A DNA stretch of 64,000 bases from positions 186,001 to 250,000 of the forward strand of contig DAIODP010000001.1 in NCBI GenBank assembly GCA_036746695.1, read 5' to 3'. The translations under genes and the position numbers were made by a program. This DNA comes from UBA3006 sp036746695 (lineage in GTDB: Bacteria; Actinomycetota; Acidimicrobiia; Acidimicrobiales; Ilumatobacteraceae). Below the pieces are notes generated by a model. It saw only the letters and a list, made by a program, of their open reading frames with translations, made no database searches and was not told the DNA's origin. Positions 23,534 to 31,744 of the stretch are shown here, one piece after another (positions within the stretch are counted from its first letter, which is position 1; each line of letters opens with the position of its first letter).

Positions 23534-25201
23534 ATGGATTTCGCGCGCGATAGCAACCTGGATCGGCTACGAAACGAACAATTCGACGTGCTCGTTGTTG
23601 GGGGTGGCATCACGGGCCTGGGTGTTGCACTTGATGCCGCTTCGCGCGGCCTCAGTGTTGGCCTTGTTGAAAAAGATGACTTCTCCTCGGGCACTTCCTC
23701 GAAAAGCAGCAAACTCATTCACGGCGGCCTGCGCTACCTGCAACAAGGCGAAATCGGCCTCGTTTACGAGGCACTTCACGAGCGCCAACGCCTGGTTCGA
23801 AACGCACCACATCTTGTGAACGTCCTCCCCTTCATGATCCCGATTTTGACTCGCGATGGAGTGATCTCGAAGAAAATTGCCAGAGCACTGGGAAGCGCTC
23901 TTTGGATGTACGACCTCACAGGCGGTTGGCGCATTGGCAAACTACATCGTCGCTTGAAATCTGATGAAGCATTCGCCCATATGCCAACCATGAACAAAGA
24001 GAAACTGGCTGGAGCGTACCTGTACTTCGACGCCGCCGCCGACGACTCAAGGCTATGCGTTGCGATTGCGCGAACCTCCGCCAAGCATGGTGCTGCGTTG
24101 GCCAATTATTGCTCAGTACAAAAGATCACGCACGATACGAATGGTCGAGCCAACGGCGCGATTGTTCGAACGGCAGAAAATGAAGAGTTTTCAATTTCGG
24201 CGCGATGCGTAGTGAATGCGGCCGGCGTGTGGGCAGACAACATTCGTAAAGCCGACGAGGGCACCGACCCACACAGCATCCGCCCAGCCAAAGGAATCCA
24301 TATCACCGTGCCATGGAAGATTGTGCGTAACGATATTGCAGTCGTTATTCCGGTGCGGCGCGATAAGCGCAGCCTCTTTGTAGTCCCATGGGTCAGCAAT
24401 GGAGACGGCACATATCAATACACATACGTGGGCACTACAGATACCGACTTTGCTGGCGGCGTAGACGAATCACAGTCGAGCCACGAAGACATTGAATATG
24501 TTCTGGAGGCACTCAATCAGTCCGTGAATGGCAACATCACGGCCAACGACGTAACGGCGGTGTGGTCTGGCTTGCGGCCGTTGGTGCGCAACGAAGACGG
24601 CACTTCTGCCACCGGAAAAACTGCCGACCTCTCTCGCAAGCATCAAGTGCGCGTGTCGACAACCGGTGTTGTTTCTATTGCAGGTGGCAAACTCACCACA
24701 TATCGGAAAATGGCGGAACACACGGTTGATGAAGTACTGAAGCAAGTTGGCAAAAATGCAGCCTGCAAAACAAAACGCCTGCGGTTCGTCGGTGCAAGCG
24801 GTTCGCCGGGCAAAAACTTGAGCATTAACGCCCTGCACCTGCATCAACGCTTCGGTAGCGAGGTGCAGACCATCCAACAGTTGATTGCAGGCGACGCAGC
24901 ATTGGCCGAGCCACTAATCATTGGGCTTCCCTATTTGCGTGCTGAGGCAATTTTTGCAATTCGTTTCGAAATGGCCCGAACTCTTGACGACATACTCTCT
25001 CGCAGAACTCGAGCCCGCATCATTAACCGACCAGCATCACTTGCAAGTGCTCGTGCTGTAGCCAAACTCATGGCAACCGAGTTGCAGTGGGATGACGCGG
25101 AAGTTGAGCGTCAAGTGGCGAACTATGTTGATTCATGCGCCAAAGAAGCAGCTGCGGGCGAAGTAAGCGAAGCCGAATACCTAGCGTCCCAAACGAACTG
25201 A
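23534..25201 (+). CDS. glpD: Aerobic glycerol-3-phosphate dehydrogenase
   Basis: A 555-residue FAD enzyme. FDVLVVGGGITGLGVALDAASRGLSVGLVEKDDFSSGTSSKSSKLIHGGLRYL is the N-terminal FAD fold plus the GlpD signature. VNAAGVWADNIR, the AKGIHITVPW segment and VSIAGGKLTTYRKMAEHTVDEVL follow. The C-terminal domain ends in a helical region. GlpD oxidises sn-glycerol 3-phosphate to dihydroxyacetone phosphate at the membrane and feeds the quinone pool. It heads a three-gene unit with the ADHAPS-like and FGGY kinase genes. ATG 23534 is preferred to the GTG at 23531 because of the TAGGCT hexamer. Confidence 0.95.
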   Translation: MDFARDSNLDRLRNEQFDVLVVGGGITGLGVALDAASRGLSVGLVEKDDFSSGTSSKSSKLIHGGLRYLQQGEIGLVYEALHERQRLVRNAPHLVNVLPFMIPILTRDGVISKKIARALGSALWMYDLTGGWRIGKLHRRLKSDEAFAHMPTMNKEKLAGAYLYFDAAADDSRLCVAIARTSAKHGAALANYCSVQKITHDTNGRANGAIVRTAENEEFSISARCVVNAAGVWADNIRKADEGTDPHSIRPAKGIHITVPWKIVRNDIAVVIPVRRDKRSLFVVPWVSNGDGTYQYTYVGTTDTDFAGGVDESQSSHEDIEYVLEALNQSVNGNITANDVTAVWSGLRPLVRNEDGTSATGKTADLSRKHQVRVSTTGVVSIAGGKLTTYRKMAEHTVDEVLKQVGKNAACKTKRLRFVGASGSPGKNLSINALHLHQRFGSEVQTIQQLIAGDAALAEPLIIGLPYLRAEAIFAIRFEMARTLDDILSRRTRARIINRPASLASARAVAKLMATELQWDDAEVERQVANYVDSCAKEAAAGEVSEAEYLASQTN

Positions 25202-25207
25202 CTGATC

Positions 25208-26695
25208 ATGACCGAACCAACACCACCCATTGCTTTCAGTATTTCGCCAGACACCGTTGGCGAACAGTTTGCTGGAGGATCATCTGTAGATGATGCGGTC
25301 ATCGAACAACTAGAAAAAGTTTGTTCAACATCGGTGGATGATGCCGACCGCGCCGAACATGGCCGCGACTGGTGGCCACTCGCCATGCATTGGGCCCTGG
25401 CCGGTAAAACACCACGTAAACCGCATGCCGTTTGCCGCCCCAAAAACACGGATGAAGTGGTGGCCATTGTCAATATTTGTCGTCAGCACGACATCGCACT
25501 CACTACAAGCGGTGGGCGCAGCGGGGTTTGCGGAAGCGCAGTGCCAATGTTTGGCGGAGTCGTGCTCGACACCACACAACTTGCGGGCGTCGTGTCGGTT
25601 GACCAGGTGTCCGGAATCGTCGAAGTGCTTCCAGGAACATTCGGCCCAGACATGGAGAGCGAACTCCAAGCCAACTACGAAATCACCGTTGGTCATTTCC
25701 CTCAGTCGTTTGATATTGCGACTGTTGGCGGTTGGGTTGCCTGCCGTGGAGCCGGTCAATTTTCTACCCGCTACGGGAAAATCGAAGACATGGTTGTGGC
25801 ACTGGAAGTTGTGCTGGCCGATGGCTCTGTCATTCGCACCGGTGGCGCACCAGCCGCAGCCACTGGAAGCGACATCACCCACCTCTTCGTTGGCAGTGAA
25901 GGAACACTTGGCGTAATCACGCGCGTTTGGCTTCGTGCACGCCCAAAGGCAACATATGAAAAACGAGCCGCATACCTGTTCCCGACATTTTCGGATGGTA
26001 TAGCAGCATGCCGAGATGCTGTACGAAAGGAAGCAACACCTGCAGTGCTTCGCTTATACGACGAAAGTGAAAGCAAGCGAAGCCACGGCACAGATGGAAC
26101 TCAGTGCACACTTCTTGTGCTTGATGAAGGCGATCAACGCCTCGTTGACGCAACAATGTCGATCGTCGACGAATCGGCCCGCAATCACGGCGCGGTAACG
26201 GGCGATGTGGAGTTGGTAGAAAAGTGGCTGCACCACCGCAACGACACCAGCGGGCTGCAAGCACTGACTTCGAAGGGCTACATCGTGGACACGATGGAAG
26301 TTGCAGCACCTTGGTCAAAGTTGGTCGACATTTTCAATGATGTTCGCGCCGCATTTCTCGGTGTTGCGGGCGCTCGCGCGGCGACGTGTCACCTCTCGCA
26401 TAGTTACCTAGACGGCGCGTGCCTCTACTTCACTTTTGCCGGCGATAAGACCGACGATATTGACAGCGCATACATCGCGCTTTGGAACGCCGGCCAACGG
26501 GCAGCTATCGCATCCGGCTCAAATGTTTCGCATCACCACGGTGTCGGCATCAATCGTGCTCGCTTCATGAGCGAATCTCTCGGACAGTCGCTGCAAGTGT
26601 TGCAAGCAATTAAGAACACGCTTGACCCAACAGACATTTTCAACCCAGGCAAGCTTGGCCTTTCCACCTCGCGCGCTGGCACAAACTGGCCATGA
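25208..26695 (+). CDS. FAD-binding oxidase, alkyl-dihydroxyacetonephosphate synthase-like
   Basis: A 495-residue protein of the vanillyl-alcohol-oxidase fold. TTSGGRSGVCGSAVPMFGGVVLDTTQLAGVVSVD is the PP-loop FAD site, and FDIATVGGWVACRGAGQFSTRYGKIEDMV with FVGSEGTLGVITRVWLRARP follow. The C-terminus carries NVSHHHGVGINRARFM, equivalent to the histidine stretch of ADHAPS. That enzyme swaps the acyl chain of acyl-DHAP for a fatty alcohol, giving ether lipids. Related bacterial flavoproteins oxidise 2-hydroxy acids instead. Placement between glpD, which makes DHAP, and a glycerol-kinase-like gene makes a glycerolipid role attractive but unproven. Confidence 0.84.
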   Translation: MTEPTPPIAFSISPDTVGEQFAGGSSVDDAVIEQLEKVCSTSVDDADRAEHGRDWWPLAMHWALAGKTPRKPHAVCRPKNTDEVVAIVNICRQHDIALTTSGGRSGVCGSAVPMFGGVVLDTTQLAGVVSVDQVSGIVEVLPGTFGPDMESELQANYEITVGHFPQSFDIATVGGWVACRGAGQFSTRYGKIEDMVVALEVVLADGSVIRTGGAPAAATGSDITHLFVGSEGTLGVITRVWLRARPKATYEKRAAYLFPTFSDGIAACRDAVRKEATPAVLRLYDESESKRSHGTDGTQCTLLVLDEGDQRLVDATMSIVDESARNHGAVTGDVELVEKWLHHRNDTSGLQALTSKGYIVDTMEVAAPWSKLVDIFNDVRAAFLGVAGARAATCHLSHSYLDGACLYFTFAGDKTDDIDSAYIALWNAGQRAAIASGSNVSHHHGVGINRARFMSESLGQSLQVLQAIKNTLDPTDIFNPGKLGLSTSRAGTNWP

Positions 26696-28131
26696 GCGTT
26701 CTTGTCATCGATGTAGGCACAAGTGGCCTGCGCGCATCGGTAGTGCGCGACACGGGCGCAATAGAACACCTTCGTTACGAAGCATTCGCTCCGCAATCCC
26801 CCGCGCCTGGCTTGGTGGAGTTTGATGCACAACTGATGCGCGATGCCGTATTGCGTGTTTCTACTGCGACGCTGCAAGCGGCGGGGTCAGTAAGCGCTGT
26901 TGGCATCACCAATCAGCGAGCGAGCACCATCATGTGGGACAAAGCCACCGGCATACCTTGCGGCCCAGCATTGGGTTGGCAGGATCTGCGAACGGTTATG
27001 GAATGCATCATGGCCCGCAGCGAACACAATTTGCTGCTTGCTCCAAACCAAACAGCAACCAAAGCATCCTGGATGTTGAAGAACTATTTACACAACTCAA
27101 ATGTTTGTTTTGGCACTGTGGATACTTGGGTTGCGTATGTTTTGTCCAATTGTGATTTGCACGTCACCGACCACTCCAACGCCGCAGTAACGGGTTTGTA
27201 CGATGCGAACACTCACCAATGGTCCAGTCGCGCGCTCGACATCATGGGTGTCGACGTTGCGATGATGCCTAACGTTGTTGCTTCATCCGGGGTAATTGGC
27301 GCTGCCACTGCATTGCCCGGAGCTCCCCCAATTGCTGCTCTTGTTGGAGATCAACAGGGTTCACTTATTGGTCAAAGCTGCATCACTGCCGGAAAAACAA
27401 AAATCACATTTGGCACAGGTGGCATGCTCGACACATTCACCGGGTCAACAGCACCCACATCTGCGAACCGCCTAAAGGGCGGAACGTTTCCAATAATTGC
27501 TTACAGCGACGCTCACGGAATCCATTGGGGCAACGAAGCAATCATGTTGTCCGCCGGTACAAACATCGACTGGTTGTGCGCCGACATGCAACTGATTGAT
27601 TCGCCAGAACACAGCCACGAAGTTGCGTCGCAAGTAGATACTTCCGATGGCGTGGTCTACGTGCCGGCACTTCTCGGCCTCGGTACACCAAAGTGGGATT
27701 ATGGTGCTCGCGGAACGCTGCTTGGTATCACCCGCGGAACGAGCCGCGCGCACATTGTTAGAGCAGTACTGGAAGGCATTGCTCATCGCGGTGCAGACAT
27801 GGTTGACGCATCACAGTCCGACTCGGGGCTCATGATCGACAGCATTCGTATTGACGGCGGCATGAGTAAGAATTCCACCTTCGTCCAGGCCCTTGCCAAT
27901 GCGACACAGCGAACAGTGGAAGTGTCTCCCGTCACCGAGGCAACCACATTGGGTGCAGCATTTTTGGCGGGCGTTGCCGTAGGCACGTGGAAAACCCTGC
28001 CAGACGCGGTTTCCACGTGGAAACCAGCGCAACAGGTGGCCCCGAATGCGGCTCTGAATAGGGATCAATGGGCCAGCGCACTCTCCCGCGCCGGCGGTTG
28101 GATACCCGAGTTATCGGGTCTTGACTTCTAG
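26692..28131 (+). CDS. FGGY-family carbohydrate kinase, glycerol kinase-like
   Basis: A 479-residue two-domain kinase. VLVIDVGTSGLRASVV is the N-terminal phosphate-binding motif. VGITNQRASTIMWDKATG and GPALGWQDLRT resemble the GlpK opening. KITFGTGGMLDTFTG, VPALLGLGTPKWDYGARGTLLGITRGTSRAHIVRAVLEGIAHR and IRIDGGMSKNSTFVQALAN complete the family pattern. Context with glpD favours glycerol as substrate, but key substrate residues cannot be checked here. The ATG overlaps the upstream stop as ATGA. It is slightly shorter than E. coli GlpK (502 residues). Confidence 0.88.
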   Translation: MSVLVIDVGTSGLRASVVRDTGAIEHLRYEAFAPQSPAPGLVEFDAQLMRDAVLRVSTATLQAAGSVSAVGITNQRASTIMWDKATGIPCGPALGWQDLRTVMECIMARSEHNLLLAPNQTATKASWMLKNYLHNSNVCFGTVDTWVAYVLSNCDLHVTDHSNAAVTGLYDANTHQWSSRALDIMGVDVAMMPNVVASSGVIGAATALPGAPPIAALVGDQQGSLIGQSCITAGKTKITFGTGGMLDTFTGSTAPTSANRLKGGTFPIIAYSDAHGIHWGNEAIMLSAGTNIDWLCADMQLIDSPEHSHEVASQVDTSDGVVYVPALLGLGTPKWDYGARGTLLGITRGTSRAHIVRAVLEGIAHRGADMVDASQSDSGLMIDSIRIDGGMSKNSTFVQALANATQRTVEVSPVTEATTLGAAFLAGVAVGTWKTLPDAVSTWKPAQQVAPNAALNRDQWASALSRAGGWIPELSGLDF

Positions 28132-28187
28132 ATTAAGTACGCCCCGTTTCGGCAATACTTGTTGAACCTTCGGAAAGGAACTACATC

Positions 28188-28730
28188 GTGCCCATCGCAA
28201 AGCCACGCGTCCCGCGTAGCGCGCCACCAAAACAGCCAACGAGCAACGACAGGCAATTGCTTGCGTTTGCCCAGGAAGCCGAACTTGCCGTGCACGACCT
28301 GTACACAACAGTCGTTTCGTCATCCAAGTTCACCGGCGACGAGGCAGCGATGTTGGTCCTATTCACCGAGCACCACAAGGCTTACGCCCAAGCAATCAAC
28401 GGACTGTTAGGAAAGTTTGCAACCAACAGTCGCAACGAATCGATCTATCAGACGTATGTTGGCCAACTCACCACCATGCAGAGCATCTACGCAACACTAC
28501 AAGCGCTGGAAAACACACTTGCACAGACCCACATCGACATTCTCGGCAAACTAGAAGGAATCGATGGTGCGCAACTCGTTGCCTCGATCATCACCGCCGA
28601 AGCTCGACATGCAGCCGTATTCGGCACGCTTCCTACGATGTCCCTTTCAAGCGCACTAGACAACCCTGCGGCTTCGATTGCTCCTGGCTCATCCGCACCA
28701 GCAACTCCTGAAACGACGGTGGCACCATGA
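28188..28730 (+). CDS. Ferritin-like domain protein (cytoplasmic)
   Basis: A 180-residue protein predicted to be a four-helix bundle. NDRQLLAFAQEAELAVHDLYTTVV and FTEHHKAYAQAINGLLGKF supply the first two helices with Glu and His candidates. IYATLQALENTLAQTHIDIL and LVASIITAEARHAAVFGTL supply the last two, with the ExxRH motif typical of ferritin-like folds. The C-terminal 30 residues are Ala/Pro/Ser-rich. No signal peptide is seen. The start is GTG with GGAAAGGAA upstream. The end overlaps the next gene by ATGA, so the two are produced together. Metal content and role are unknown. Confidence 0.78.
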   Translation: MPIAKPRVPRSAPPKQPTSNDRQLLAFAQEAELAVHDLYTTVVSSSKFTGDEAAMLVLFTEHHKAYAQAINGLLGKFATNSRNESIYQTYVGQLTTMQSIYATLQALENTLAQTHIDILGKLEGIDGAQLVASIITAEARHAAVFGTLPTMSLSSALDNPAASIAPGSSAPATPETTVAP

Positions 28731-29539
28731 GCAACTTTGAACATCTCTCACGTCGCGAACTCCTTCGCATCAGCGCCCTCTCTATTGGTGGCACAGCATT
28801 CCTCGCAGCTTGCGGCAAACAAGGCGGCGTCCAGGGCAGTGACAACATCGCTAGTGCTGGTTCGGTGCCAGAACTTCAGCCTGCAAACAGCGGTGACATC
28901 ACTGACATCGTGTTGCTTCGCACCGCGGCGTCTCTCGAGTACAACGCCATTGACACTTACAACATGGTGATTGAAAACGGTCTACTGACTGGTGACTTTG
29001 CAAAACTGTCCGATGCTGCAAAGCGATTCCGTGACGACCACTTGGCTCACGCTGCAGCGATCAACTCACTTGTTGTTTCCCTTGGTGGAAAAGCACACGA
29101 GTGCGCAAACGAGCGTGTTAATCGTCTATATGTTCAGCCGGCACTCAAGCTGATCACAACCGAAGGCAACGAAGACGCAAGCCGTGACGTTGTGGCACTT
29201 GCACACGCGCTTGAGAACCTTGCCACCCAGACATATCAGGGTGTTGTTGGTTCACTCACGAGCCCCAAGTTGCGCGGCGATGCAATGCGCATTGCACACG
29301 ACGAAGCCCGCCACGCGGTCGTCTTGGCACAAGTGCTCAACCCCGGATACGCGTCTGTCGGCCCCACAATTAACGAAGCAACCGGCAAGGCCAATGTTGC
29401 CTCTGTGCCGAGTGCATTCGGTGGACTTTCCATCATTCAGGTTTCTTTGGGCAAGGCAAATGACGATGGCGTTAAGCCATCTCTCACCATGGAAACACCA
29501 AGCCTCAACGGCTTGATCTACGACAACGTCACCTGCTGA
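28727..29539 (+). CDS. Ferritin-like domain lipoprotein with Tat signal
   Basis: A 270-residue protein. The N-terminus LSRRELLRISALSIGGTAFLAACGK combines a twin-arginine motif with a lipobox (LAAC), so it should be exported folded and anchored as a lipoprotein. The mature part has TAASLEYNAIDTYNMVI, AKRFRDDHLAHAAAINSLVVSLGG, ALENLATQTYQGVVG and RIAHDEARHAVVLAQVL, a four-helix ferritin-like fold with the EARH motif. The C-terminal 70 residues are unassigned. Tat export suggests a metal site loaded in the cytoplasm. It is translationally coupled to the cytoplasmic ferritin-like gene. Confidence 0.84.
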   Translation: MSNFEHLSRRELLRISALSIGGTAFLAACGKQGGVQGSDNIASAGSVPELQPANSGDITDIVLLRTAASLEYNAIDTYNMVIENGLLTGDFAKLSDAAKRFRDDHLAHAAAINSLVVSLGGKAHECANERVNRLYVQPALKLITTEGNEDASRDVVALAHALENLATQTYQGVVGSLTSPKLRGDAMRIAHDEARHAVVLAQVLNPGYASVGPTINEATGKANVASVPSAFGGLSIIQVSLGKANDDGVKPSLTMETPSLNGLIYDNVTC

Positions 29540-29545
29540 CCCCCG

Positions 29546-29551
29546 TACACT
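29546..29551 (+). promoter_or_regulatory. -10 element of rnpB
   Basis: TACACT, 6 bases before the predicted 5' end of RNase P RNA (29558). It matches the hexamer in front of rpmE2. Confidence 0.6.
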
Positions 29552-29557
29552 GATCTC

Positions 29558-29952
29558 GACGGTGAGTAGGCCGGGTGACCGCGGTGAATAAGTGCTTGCA
29601 CTAATTTCATTGAGGAAAGTCGGGGCTTCACAGGACAGAATGCTGGCGAGAGCCAGGTTGGGGCGACCTGACGTGTGGTGCAACAGAGAACAAACCGCCG
29701 ATGGGCAGAGGCTGCAAAGCCTCCGTCACAGGCAAGGCTGAAACGGTGCGGTAAGAGCGCACCAGCGCATGAGGCAACTTGTGCGGCTTGGTATCCCCAT
29801 TCGAAGCAAGACCATGCAGAGAGCATGAGCTGTCCGCTCGTTGGCTATTCGTAGCCAGCAACTCTCGGGTAGGTTGCACAGAGGGATGGTCATCGGTTGG
29901 CGCGAGAAATTGCGACGACTACAGAACCCCGCTTATAGGCCAACTCACCGTC
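29558..29952 (+). ncRNA. rnpB: RNase P RNA, bacterial type A
   Basis: About 395 nt. The ends pair as P1 (GACGGTGAGT at 29558 with ACTCACCGTC at 29943-29952). Conserved blocks are GAGGAAAGTC (29612-29621), GGTAAGAGCGCACCAGC (29750-29766) and ACAGAACCCCGCTTATAGGCC (29921-29941). These form the P4 catalytic helix with its bulged U (29620). It is the catalytic subunit that removes the 5' leader of pre-tRNAs. One P4 base pair is inverted relative to the usual sequence (see findings). The TTTT after P1 (29955-29958) may help termination. Confidence 0.96.
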
Positions 29953-29956
29953 ACTT

Positions 29957-30460
29957 TTAGAGCATTGTTTCGGGTTTGAAAGTGGGCCTCAGACCCCACG
30001 AGCGCCAGCCGTATCCATGGCGTGTAAGCCCCTCGACGTATATTGCGCGAGCTGCTGCAAAGTGCTTCTCGACGTCGAACAAGTCGTCGCAGGTTGAAAG
30101 TATTCGCTTCTCTTGCAAAAAGCCTCCCGCGTAGAACTCCACTGGGCTGCACCAAAAAGCATTGACCTGAAACAGCGAATACGAGGGCTTGCCGTTGGTG
30201 TCCTTTGGGTTGTAGGCCTCGATAAGGCAACGCGATTCGCGGTGCAAAATGTGGTCGATTATCGGCCACTGGCTTGCCGGCCAGAACCGTATGGCCGTGT
30301 CGAACCACTGTGGGCACTTCGACCACGATGGAGCGATCGGGGAAGGTTCGACCAATCTGCTGGACTCCAGGAAAGGCATTCCAGCCGACGGAATGGGTCG
30401 CTCTAAGGTGGCCGAGCCCAAGCCAAGGGCGGCAACAATGAAAATTGGGGTAACGATCAA
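29957..30460 (-). CDS. Secreted lysozyme-like / transglycosylase-like protein
   Basis: About 167 residues. A hydrophobic N-terminus (VTPIFIVAALGLGSA) is followed by a domain with WPIIDHILHRESRCLIEAYNPKDTNGKPSYSLFQVNAFWCSP. The catalytic-glutamate context (HRESR) and the GxxSxGLxQxN-like SYSLFQVN resemble SLT/lysozyme-like folds. DVEKHFAAARAIYVEGLTRHGYGWRSWG ends the domain as in such proteins. It probably cleaves or binds peptidoglycan outside the cell. The annotated start is TTG 30460, but no positive charges precede the hydrophobic stretch; an ATT codon at 30478 would add PSRLRL. The end lies 4 bases beyond rnpB on the opposite strand. Confidence 0.7.
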   Translation of the reverse strand: MIVTPIFIVAALGLGSATLERPIPSAGMPFLESSRLVEPSPIAPSWSKCPQWFDTAIRFWPASQWPIIDHILHRESRCLIEAYNPKDTNGKPSYSLFQVNAFWCSPVEFYAGGFLQEKRILSTCDDLFDVEKHFAAARAIYVEGLTRHGYGWRSWGLRPTFKPETML

Positions 30461-30572
30461 ACGTAAACGAGACGGAATACAAACTCACTTTCGGTGGTTA
30501 ATGAATTTTACTTAACCTTCGAACCGAAAAATTGGGAAATGATATCCCTTGACAGACGTCACACCCTTATTT

Positions 30573-31022
30573 TTATTGGGTTTGCTGGATTATCTTACCC
30601 ATCTGGCTAATTTGCGACCGAACCCAGAGGATGAGACCGACACCAACTAACTCGAGCCCAACGTTGATCCAGCCCCGATCGATGGAGGGCAATGCCTGCT
30701 CGTAGGTTGCGAAACCGCCCAAAGGCCACCAGAACATGCTGGTGTTGGCGAAGGCGCCGTCGAACACCAGGTGCATGAACAACCCGATGATCACTGCCAG
30801 TAATGGTTTACGAACGGGCCGCCGGCCGGTGGTGATCAGCATGACCACCCCTAGCAGCGCTATCACTGTGACCACGCTGTGCAGAGGCCCCGCGCCTCCC
30901 CCAATTCCATCGATGATGTCGGGAAACAGTGCCCCAACGACCACGAGTCGAAAATTAAATTGAGGATCGCGAAAAACGAACCAGACCGCCGCTACCGAGG
31001 TGCCCACAAACCACAGCAACAT
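30573..31022 (-). CDS. Membrane protein, DUF457/YdjM-like
   Basis: From ATG 31022 the protein has 149 residues and four to five hydrophobic segments. GALFPDIIDGIGGGAGPLHSVVTVIALLGVVML and IIGLFMHLVFDGAFANTSMFWWPLGG carry the Asp and His residues typical of the membrane-bound metal-dependent hydrolase (DUF457) family; the activity is unproven. The ATG shares bases with the stop of the zinc-ribbon gene (TGATG), which decides this start over an upstream ATG at 31067. Confidence 0.75.
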   Translation of the reverse strand: MLLWFVGTSVAAVWFVFRDPQFNFRLVVVGALFPDIIDGIGGGAGPLHSVVTVIALLGVVMLITTGRRPVRKPLLAVIIGLFMHLVFDGAFANTSMFWWPLGGFATYEQALPSIDRGWINVGLELVGVGLILWVRSQISQMGKIIQQTQ

Positions 31023-31741
31023 CAGTAACCCACGTCGAAAAAGATGAAGCAACCGCAGTGCGGACACTCTGGGCGCTCAGATTCAGGAAGCGCCCGAAGC
31101 GCACTTATTTCACCTTGGGCTATGTCGAGGTGGCAAGCACCGCACGTAGGCCCGGACAACTTTGCGATTGCGCCGTCTGGCCGATGCTTGCGCTTTGCTT
31201 CGTACGTATTCAGCAGCGAAGCGGGCACCACCAACGCTTGCGCGCTGCGTTCCTTCACCAATCGATCAAGTGTTTCATTTTCTTCACGCTGAGCCACGAC
31301 AAGCTTTTCTGCGGCAGCAGCATGTAATTGTTTCGCGTGCACAAGTTGCGACGAAACTTGTGCTTCCTCGCTCACGCACAGGTCGACCAACTCCATCAGT
31401 TCTAGCTCTCGGTCGTCCAATTGAGAACGTTGCTGCGTGCACGTTGCAATCTCGTGTTGCAGTGCTTCTGCTTCGCGCGGTGCAATAACTGTTTTCAGTT
31501 GCTTATTCAGCCGAGCAATTGTGGCGTCATTCGCGTGACCCGCTACTTCCAGTTCGGCTATCTCTTTCGCCGCTGCTTGCGCTCGAGCAATGACCTCATC
31601 TAACGACTTTGTAATGGCTGCGACTTCACTCTTTGTAGAATTGTGCAAGTCAATCTCTGGAAGATGCGAGAGACGATGTTTGGATTGCGCTATTGCAATA
31701 TCGGAAAGTTGCACCGCGTAGAGATCGGCCAACTCGCTCAT
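31022..31741 (-). CDS. Coiled-coil protein with C4 zinc ribbon
   Basis: A 239-residue protein. Residues about 30-180 form a long antiparallel coiled coil (for example VIARAQAAAKEIAELEV and IAPREAEALQHEIATCTQQRSQLDDRELELMELVD). The C-terminus holds a four-cysteine zinc ribbon, CGACHLDIAQ and CPHCGCFIFF. This matches the C4-type zinc-ribbon (CdsZ-like) family found next to Nif3-like genes in actinobacteria; here it lies between the PBP and a membrane protein. Binding to nucleic acid or ribosome partners has been proposed for the family. Confidence 0.85.
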   Translation of the reverse strand: MSELADLYAVQLSDIAIAQSKHRLSHLPEIDLHNSTKSEVAAITKSLDEVIARAQAAAKEIAELEVAGHANDATIARLNKQLKTVIAPREAEALQHEIATCTQQRSQLDDRELELMELVDLCVSEEAQVSSQLVHAKQLHAAAAEKLVVAQREENETLDRLVKERSAQALVVPASLLNTYEAKRKHRPDGAIAKLSGPTCGACHLDIAQGEISALRALPESERPECPHCGCFIFFDVGY

Positions 31742-31744
31742 GAA

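Noticed and set aside
29919..30488. 189-residue open frame overlapping rnpB and the transglycosylase-like gene
   Set aside because: It is a different frame from the one with the lysozyme-like motifs and runs into RNase P RNA.
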